Notes under the pieces: generated by a model | What the model was told of the DNA's origin: nothing | The model's input: the letters and a program-made list of their open reading frames with translations, nothing else | Databases searched by the model: none | Source: Candidatus Thorarchaeota archaeon | Lineage (GTDB): Archaea > Asgardarchaeota > Thorarchaeia > Thorarchaeales > Thorarchaeaceae | Direction: 5' to 3' | Length of the DNA stretch: 8,003 nucleotides | NCBI GenBank assembly: GCA_020355105.1 | Contig: CP070658.1 | Span: 2,168,547 to 2,176,549 of the forward strand | In this document: positions 1 to 4,879 of the stretch, piece by piece | Layout: each line of letters starts with the position of its first letter | Numbering within the stretch: position 1 is the first letter of the stretch | Program-made: the position numbers and the translations under genes

Positions 1-1818
1 CCTGAGGACACCCTGGTCAGGGAGGCCATAGGTGAGCCAGAGTCGATGGACCCGCATTGGCTCTACGAAACAGGCGGAGGCTGGGTCGCGGAACAAGTCT
101 ACGAAACGTTATACTACTATCCCTTTGGTACGGCGGACACTACTCCGTCAGTGCCACTCCTAGCGGCTTCGGCCCCTGTCATATCATCGGATGGCTTGCA
201 GTATAACATAACACTGAGGCAAGGAGTAACATTCCATGATGGCACTCCCTTCAATGCCAGCTGTGTCAAGTGGAACTTTGAGCGAGCAGTCAAGATGTTC
301 AGGCTCGATGGTCCTGTGTTCATGATACTTGAACCGCTGCTGGGCGGAGGAAACCTGATGGACATCGCTTACCATGATGGTGTTGTGGGCGAGCCCTTTG
401 AGAGTAACTTCACAGCCTGGACTCAGTCGGATGCAATCAAGGTACTTGACACCTATACCATACAGTTCAACTTTGACTACGCGTATGCCGGGTACATCGC
501 AGCTACAACATATCGTGTTGGTGCGTTTATGAGCCCGACCTATGTGCTGACGGAATCAGTGAACGACACTGGTGCAATGGACTCTCACTATGGTATCAAC
601 TTCGGCACAGGACAACTTGCCGCCAATAGCCCAATGTTCGACCACACCTGCGGTACCGGACCTTACATGCTAAGAGAATGGAGAGCGGGTGAGTTCTGGA
701 CTATTGACTTCCACGAGGACTACTGGAGAGCGGACGCGACTGGAGCAGGCGTTGCACCTCCAACATATGCCGGCTCGATCAAGACCGTCATCACAAAACT
801 CAACGTTGACCCGACTGGCAGGATGTTGAACCTGAGGACCGGACTTAGTGACATCATCGGCTGGCCGGCGCCAAACCGTGACGAGATATGGGACAACGTA
901 ACTGAGGGATCAAGCGATCCTGGCATCTATGTCTCCACCGGAGGCTTCAGCTTCGGCGTGACCTTCCTGTCATTCAACATGCTACCCCTCATGAACTACA
1001 CACGTGGAACGGTAACCACAGAGATCGTACCACCAACACGATGGGTAGAGTTCAGGAAGTGTTTGGCCTATGCCTTCGACTACGACTCAGCAATCGACGC
1101 AATCTACAGAGGATGGGCAACGACACCTAAGAGCATATTCCCGCAGGGCCTGTTTGGCTTCAACGGCTCTTATGCCAAGGAATCATTCGACATCGACCAG
1201 GCAGTCGTGTGGTGGAACAAGGCCATGAATCAGTCTGGCTTTGTAGAAGCAATGAACGGTGCCGGTAACGTGCTCGAAATCTACTACAACGAAGGGAACG
1301 TTGCTCGTGAGCAGAGCTCTCTCCTAATGTCGGACGGCTTTGACCAGGTCATGGCTCATGCGAGCGCCAATCTGACTGGGTTGGACGCCACGCCTGAGTG
1401 GAACGTCGTCGCGCTCGAGTGGCCCACCATCTTGGCTATGAGAGGCAGAGGAGAACTGCTTGCATGGATTGTTGGCTGGCTTCCTGACTACGCAGATCCT
1501 GACAACTACGCCTATCCGTTTGCTATCTCAACCGGTATTTGGCCGTACTTCTCAGGCTACAACAACACTGAAGTTGACTTGTACGTCAACCTTGGTAAGC
1601 AGGAGTCAGATCCGGCGATAAGGCAGCAGCACTACAACGAGGTTCAGAGACTGATTGCAGAGGACCAGCCCTATGTCTACATTGGGCAGGCCATGGAGTT
1701 CAGAACCTGGAGACTCTGGATGCACGGTGAAGGAATGAACTTCAACCCGATGTACTCAGCCACTCCATACGTCTACCATGTCTACAAGGACTACGCAGCC
1801 TTTGATGCAGGTACCTAA
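1..1818 (+). CDS. ABC transporter substrate-binding protein, family 5 (peptide/oligopeptide type), 5' partial
   Basis: This is an extracytoplasmic solute receptor that delivers a ligand, usually a peptide, to an ABC importer. The frame is open from base 1 and reads TLVREAIGEPESMDPHW, the usual start of the mature family 5 fold. The ATG at 46 is therefore internal, and the start codon and signal peptide lie left of the window; 605 codons are visible. Family landmarks by window codon are GVTFHDGTPF from 75, CGTGPYMLREW from 217, and PDYADPDNYAYPF from 495. The protein ends without a C-terminal membrane helix, so any anchor must be N-terminal. No permease or ATPase gene follows, so the gene is either last in its operon or solitary. 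Codon choice is biased: by hand count Asn is AAC 27 times and AAT 4 times, which suggests high expression. The family call is firm; the ligand (peptide, sugar or other) cannot be read from the sequence. Confidence 0.93.
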   Translation, partial: PEDTLVREAIGEPESMDPHWLYETGGGWVAEQVYETLYYYPFGTADTTPSVPLLAASAPVISSDGLQYNITLRQGVTFHDGTPFNASCVKWNFERAVKMFRLDGPVFMILEPLLGGGNLMDIAYHDGVVGEPFESNFTAWTQSDAIKVLDTYTIQFNFDYAYAGYIAATTYRVGAFMSPTYVLTESVNDTGAMDSHYGINFGTGQLAANSPMFDHTCGTGPYMLREWRAGEFWTIDFHEDYWRADATGAGVAPPTYAGSIKTVITKLNVDPTGRMLNLRTGLSDIIGWPAPNRDEIWDNVTEGSSDPGIYVSTGGFSFGVTFLSFNMLPLMNYTRGTVTTEIVPPTRWVEFRKCLAYAFDYDSAIDAIYRGWATTPKSIFPQGLFGFNGSYAKESFDIDQAVVWWNKAMNQSGFVEAMNGAGNVLEIYYNEGNVAREQSSLLMSDGFDQVMAHASANLTGLDATPEWNVVALEWPTILAMRGRGELLAWIVGWLPDYADPDNYAYPFAISTGIWPYFSGYNNTEVDLYVNLGKQESDPAIRQQHYNEVQRLIAEDQPYVYIGQAMEFRTWRLWMHGEGMNFNPMYSATPYVYHVYKDYAAFDAGT

Positions 1819-1851
1819 CAGCCATAGCGAGTAACATACTTCAGAATACTA

Positions 1852-1887
1852 GCAGAGGGCTCGACCCTCTGCCCCCTTGTTTTTTTT
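1852..1887 (+). terminator. Hairpin plus T-tract terminator after the binding-protein gene
   Basis: A perfect 8-bp stem (GCAGAGGG pairing with CCCTCTGC) closes a 5-nt CTCGA loop. It is followed by a C-run, TTG, and an uninterrupted run of eight T at 1880-1887. It begins 33 nt after the TAA at 1816-1818. The layout matches a bacterial-style intrinsic terminator. Archaeal RNA polymerase is known to stop at T-tracts, so the T-run alone could be sufficient. Confidence 0.8.
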
Positions 1888-1939
1888 CCCTTGGCGACTA
1901 GACGCCGACATTGATCCTACGCTTGCGGACAAGATAACC

Positions 1940-1948
1940 GCTATATGA
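1940..1948 (+). promoter_or_regulatory. Possible TATA box for the membrane protein gene
   Basis: GCTATATGA is centred about 41 bp before the ATG at 1985, which would give a short leader if transcription starts about 25 bp downstream of the box. It is a weak match to the archaeal TATA consensus with no clear BRE. If real, it rules out the upstream TTG at 1964 as a start, because that codon would lie before or at the transcription start. An imperfect 14-bp palindrome centred on CTAG (1893-1906) lies upstream. The rest of the 1888-1984 gap shows nothing recognisable. Confidence 0.3.
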
Positions 1949-1984
1949 GATTCCTGCGCAACCTTGAACCTGTTGTGTAAGGCT

Positions 1985-2881
1985 ATGAGATATCTGAATA
2001 GCATTACTCCAAGACAGCTGAGCACACTGTGGTGGACTGAGCGCTGGGTAAGATACCTTGTGTTTCTCTTGTTTCCTGTAGGCATAATTGATGCCGTATA
2101 CACGATTACCATTACTTGGCAGCTAGGACCTGAAGTCGAGTTCAACCCTATTGCCCGTTATCTCATTGCTGCCGACTTGTGGCTCCCCTGGGCCCTTCTC
2201 GACATAATTGGATTCGCACTCTTTAGTATGCTAGCGGGTTCATACTATTTGCACTCGCGGAAGACTTACGGAGGCCCGGACACTACTTGGATAACAGCAA
2301 TAATCTCACTTAGAGTAGCAATGACGACCTACAACGTCACATACTACCACATCCCGTTCTTTATTGCAGTATATCCGCCATTTTGGACTTCCACCTTCAT
2401 GTTTGCTCTGACCTATTTTGGAATTGGTAGGTTGCTAAATAGAACGTCGGACATAAGTCGCCAGTCCATTAGACAATACTTCCGAACAAGAATCGACAAT
2501 ATCAAGGACAGACGGCTGATATCGGCCGCCACTAGGCACTCCTCAGCTACTCAGACAACTGGGAGTGGAGAAGCACTGGTGACTCAGAAAAGGAAGGTCG
2601 CAACACTAGACGATTTGTCCCTGCCGAAGACACCTTGGTCGAGGAGGATTGCCTATCTCACCATGGCCGCACTGACCATAGTCTCGATGGTAATGGTGCT
2701 TGAAGTTGTCGGGGTTGCGACCGGGCTGTTCACTTTCAGGGAACAATATCATATCGTGTTCATCAACACACTCGTTGGACGAGGACTTGTGGCTTCACTT
2801 GTGGTGGTTCTGTTCTTCATGGCTATCTCAATGTATATGATCTTCAAGGCATTTGAATCACCTACCGACCTGCCCACCTGA
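1985..2881 (+). CDS. Polytopic membrane protein, DUF5658-like N-terminal region, function unknown
   Basis: The 298-residue protein appears to have six membrane segments, at about residues 23-45, 67-90, 103-125, 126-148, 222-247 and 262-287. A polar, Arg/Thr/Ser-rich loop of about 70 residues lies between segments four and five and is probably cytoplasmic. The first helix pair carries IIDAVYT followed by EFNPIARYL, which resembles the D..T...G.E.NP pattern I associate with DUF5658 membrane proteins; I could not confirm this by a profile search. The frame continues upstream to a TTG at 1964. The ATG at 1985 is preferred because it is a canonical codon, keeps the positive WTERWVRY stretch before the first helix, and fits the TATA-like box. 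There is no good Shine-Dalgarno: the AAGG at 1979-1982 is too close. The gene appears to be transcribed alone, and its 3' end faces the 3' end of the minus-strand orphan 122 bp away. No enzymatic motif is visible. Confidence 0.8.
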   Translation: MRYLNSITPRQLSTLWWTERWVRYLVFLLFPVGIIDAVYTITITWQLGPEVEFNPIARYLIAADLWLPWALLDIIGFALFSMLAGSYYLHSRKTYGGPDTTWITAIISLRVAMTTYNVTYYHIPFFIAVYPPFWTSTFMFALTYFGIGRLLNRTSDISRQSIRQYFRTRIDNIKDRRLISAATRHSSATQTTGSGEALVTQKRKVATLDDLSLPKTPWSRRIAYLTMAALTIVSMVMVLEVVGVATGLFTFREQYHIVFINTLVGRGLVASLVVVLFFMAISMYMIFKAFESPTDLPT

Positions 2882-3003
2882 TGAATCGTACATCGTGTGT
2901 GGTCAACTCGCGCCATGAGGAGAGATAGTTGGTCCTTCAGAAGACACAATCTGACTCGTAACCTCTTGCTGCATTCCTATCGAAACCCTGATGAAAAATC
3001 TCA

Positions 3004-3600
3004 TCACAATAGTTTGCAGATTAGTTCATCAGAGTGTTGCTGGACAAGATGCTCGACTCTATTGACAAGGTCAGTACCTCCAAAGATAGAGGTAAGTAGG
3101 CGTAGCAGTGCCAAGTTGTAAAGAAGTGAAACTGTTGGGTCGTTCACTGAGTATAGTTCAGCCAATCGCTTCTCAATCGTGGTATCTTCTAGGGGTTCTG
3201 GTAGCCTTCGCCGCGCCTCGCGCTTGACTCGTTCCATCAAGACCTCGAACTCCCTCGCCTGAATTGTAGACCTGATGGGGCCAATGAGGAAGTTGGCAGC
3301 TAGCTCATCTGTGAGCCCCTCCTCTCCTAGCTCTCGGACGTTATTTTGGAACTCCCACTCCACTTCAGTGGTTCGTATCGGAAGAGTTTCCGCCACTCTC
3401 TCCAGATACTCCAGATATTGACCTTCTCTGATGAGGCCAATGCTCTGTTTGAGGAATTCCTCAAAAGCATGGACCACGAGCTTTGCTCCGGGGACGTGAA
3501 TACGGACCTTCTTGTCCCGGCTGAAGATCACATCCTCTTCTTCTGAGTAGAACTGAAGATGAACAAGATACTTGACCATCAGCTCAAGCTGATCCTCCAT
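3004..3600 (-). CDS. Hypothetical soluble helical protein, 198 aa
   Basis: I do not recognise this protein. It has no signal peptide, and no segment is long and hydrophobic enough to be a clear membrane helix. It is rich in Glu, Leu and Arg, and looks mostly helical. Residues 1-30 are acidic. Residues 33-43 look like a short beta segment. A charged helical stretch at about 112-133 includes VKREARRRLPEP, and a Leu-rich patch SLLYNLALLRLL lies at 158-169. No Cys/His metal site, Walker motif or other catalytic pattern is seen. The ATG at 3600 is the first in a frame that stays open well upstream, and there is no strong Shine-Dalgarno. It lies 106 bp downstream of the carbamoyltransferase on the same strand, so it could be co-transcribed, but a TATA-like element in the gap suggests its own promoter. 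Antisense frames are short, which supports this reading. After its TGA only a T5 run (2994-2998 on the minus strand) resembles a termination signal. Confidence 0.72.
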   Translation of the reverse strand: MEDQLELMVKYLVHLQFYSEEEDVIFSRDKKVRIHVPGAKLVVHAFEEFLKQSIGLIREGQYLEYLERVAETLPIRTTEVEWEFQNNVRELGEEGLTDELAANFLIGPIRSTIQAREFEVLMERVKREARRRLPEPLEDTTIEKRLAELYSVNDPTVSLLYNLALLRLLTSIFGGTDLVNRVEHLVQQHSDELICKLL

Positions 3601-3634
3601 GATGCCACGTCCGGAACTCGGTCTGGACTTGTGC

Positions 3635-3642
3635 CTTATATC
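3635..3642 (-). promoter_or_regulatory. Possible TATA box for the 198-aa gene
   Basis: On the minus strand this reads GATATAAG, centred about 38 bp before the ATG at 3600. That spacing would give a leader of about 13 nt. It sits in the 106-bp gap after the carbamoyltransferase stop codon, so the orphan could be transcribed independently. The match is better than the candidate at 1940-1948, but there is no clear BRE and it is a single short motif. Confidence 0.35.
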
Positions 3643-3706
3643 AGTAATTGAGAGAGCACCGTGGATGGGAATTGGGTCCCACTCTAGTAGTCGGATGTGG
3701 TCGTAC

Positions 3707-4753
3707 CTATTTCATAGTGAGAGCCATGACAGCCTTCTGGCCATGCAAGCGGTTTTCAGCCTGGTCAAATGCTATGGACTGCGGACCATCAAGTACAGAG
3801 TTGGTAACCTCGAAGCCTCTATCTGCTGGAAGACAATGCATATACATTGACTTAGGTCCTGCAATCTTCATCTTATCCTCATCGCATATCCAATGTTTGT
3901 TCTTGTCGAACACAGCTTGGGACTTCTCTAGCTCCGGTTTGTCGTTGAAAGGTGGAATGAACTCCTTGCATGTCCATGCTTTTGGATAGACAACATGTGC
4001 CCCCTCGAAGGCTTCTTCCATGTCGTACACTATCTCAAAGCTAGATTCATTCTCCTCTGCCATTACCTTGCACTGGTCCAAGATCTTGTCGTCAAGCTCC
4101 ATCCCCTTTGGATGAGCAAGAACAGTATCACAGCCCATCTTTGTGGCTGCGATGATTGCGCTCTGAGGCACTGCAAGAGGTTTGTGTACTGAGGGTGAGT
4201 ATGCCCAACTCATAACGAACTTGACTACCTTGAAGGTTCCGAATTTCTCCTTCACAGTCATGACGTCAGCCAATCCTTGGCATGGGTGGTAGATATCATC
4301 CTCCATGTTGATAATCGGGATGTGGCTCCAATAAGCGAAGTTGTTGAGTACCTCGTTTGCTCGGCCATAGACCCAGCCCACTGGGTCTCCATAGCACCGA
4401 ATGGCTATAGCATGGCCCATTCTGGCCAGAACGCGTGCTACATCGCTGACGCGTTCAGTGGAGTAGGCTTTCTCATCCCCTTCCAAAGCAGGAGCGTAGA
4501 TTTTACTGGGGTCTAGGAAGTGAGCATGACCTCCAAGCTGTGTCATCCCCGCCTCGAACGAGTTACGAGTCCTCAGACTCTGATTGTAGAAAATCATGAA
4601 CAGGGTCTTGGTATCCAGGAGCTTGTGTGGCTCCCCGACTGCGAACTTCCGTTTCAAGTCCACTGCGACATCAAGTATCGTTTCCATCTCTTCTTTAGTG
4701 TAGTCGAGCAGGGTTATGAAGTCTCGACTTCGAAATGTCTCAGTCTTCACCAT
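3707..4753 (-). CDS. Carbamoyltransferase of the knotted N-acetylornithine/YgeW type; exact substrate unassigned
   Basis: This cytosolic enzyme should transfer the carbamoyl group of carbamoyl phosphate to an amine, probably an ornithine-like compound. The 348-residue length is normal for the superfamily. The carbamoyl-phosphate loop is SLRTR (59-63), as SxRTR in all members; HPCQ (156-159) and HCLPAD (306-311) are also present, and ENRLHGQK (333-340) closes the fold. The loop WAYSPSVHKPLAVP (183-196) and VYPKAW (255-260) match what I recall of N-acetylornithine carbamoyltransferase and YgeW. In these the proline-rich loop forms a knot and the ornithine-binding SMG motif of true ArgF/OTCase is absent; I see no SMG here. 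Automated pipelines may label it ornithine carbamoyltransferase (argF), which I think is wrong or unsafe. The start at 4753 has only a weak GTGAG upstream. No TATA box is convincing, although a T-rich stretch lies at 4791-4800. It is transcribed divergently from the acylase and may be co-transcribed with the 198-aa gene. Confidence 0.9.
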   Translation of the reverse strand: MVKTETFRSRDFITLLDYTKEEMETILDVAVDLKRKFAVGEPHKLLDTKTLFMIFYNQSLRTRNSFEAGMTQLGGHAHFLDPSKIYAPALEGDEKAYSTERVSDVARVLARMGHAIAIRCYGDPVGWVYGRANEVLNNFAYWSHIPIINMEDDIYHPCQGLADVMTVKEKFGTFKVVKFVMSWAYSPSVHKPLAVPQSAIIAATKMGCDTVLAHPKGMELDDKILDQCKVMAEENESSFEIVYDMEEAFEGAHVVYPKAWTCKEFIPPFNDKPELEKSQAVFDKNKHWICDEDKMKIAGPKSMYMHCLPADRGFEVTNSVLDGPQSIAFDQAENRLHGQKAVMALTMK

Positions 4754-4779
4754 TGTGACTCACAAGTTCTTCAGCTGAA
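4753..4779. promoter_or_regulatory. Two adjacent inverted repeats in the divergent intergenic region
   Basis: TTGTGA-C-TCACAA (4753-4765) is a perfect 6-bp-arm inverted repeat abutting the carbamoyltransferase start codon. Four bases further on, TTCAGCTGAA (4770-4779) is a perfect 10-bp palindrome. Both lie in the leader region of the minus-strand gene and could be operator sites for a dimeric repressor, or parts of an mRNA structure. Function is inferred from symmetry and position only. The remainder of the gap (4780-4869) shows no clear promoter for the acylase. Confidence 0.35.
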
Positions 4780-4869
4780 CGATACTCGTAGAAAAAGCTT
4801 CCCAACAGGTGGCTCCCAACCCTTAAGACCTGCCATGCACACAGACTCTGAATACGATACAATAAGGTT

Positions 4870-4875
4870 GGAGAG
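4870..4875 (+). promoter_or_regulatory. Ribosome binding site that sets the acylase start
   Basis: GGAGAG lies just before the ATG at 4880, with GGAG (4870-4873) leaving 6 nt of spacing. The earlier in-frame ATG at 4835 has no purine-rich site before it. The one at 4520 lies inside the oppositely oriented carbamoyltransferase. The chosen start puts MKRK directly before the hydrophobic segment, as expected for a signal sequence. Confidence 0.6.
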
Positions 4876-4879
4876 AACA

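Noticed and set aside
46..48. ATG at 46 as the true start of the binding protein
   Set aside because: The codons before it are open to the window edge and read like the conserved start of the mature family 5 fold, and a start here would leave no signal peptide. The gene is simply cut by the window.
1964..1966. TTG at 1964 as the start of the membrane protein
   Set aside because: It has no ribosome binding site, adds only seven residues of no clear value, and would lie at or before the expected transcription start from the TATA-like box. It is not fully excluded.
2882..3003. Possible small gene or terminator between the convergent genes
   Set aside because: The short + strand frame starting at 2897 runs antisense into the 198-aa gene and has no family-like sequence. 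The only structure is a 5-bp inverted repeat GATGA/TCATC around a short A-run (2990-3005), too weak to call.
3599..3989. Overlapping + strand frames near 3599-3989
   Set aside because: They lie across the 106-bp gap and antisense to the carbamoyltransferase C-terminus, and they lack family-like sequence, so they are shadows.
3707..4753. Annotation as ordinary ornithine carbamoyltransferase (argF)
   Set aside because: The SMG ornithine loop is missing, and the WAYSPS...KPLAVP and VYPKAW segments are typical of the knotted N-acetylornithine/YgeW group.
4520..4879. N-terminal extension of the acylase frame to an ATG at 4520
   Set aside because: It runs through 234 bp of the oppositely oriented carbamoyltransferase, which has clear family motifs. 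The translated stretch resembles nothing in the acylase family, and it would bury the signal sequence inside the protein. The ATG at 4880 has a Shine-Dalgarno and gives a normal length.
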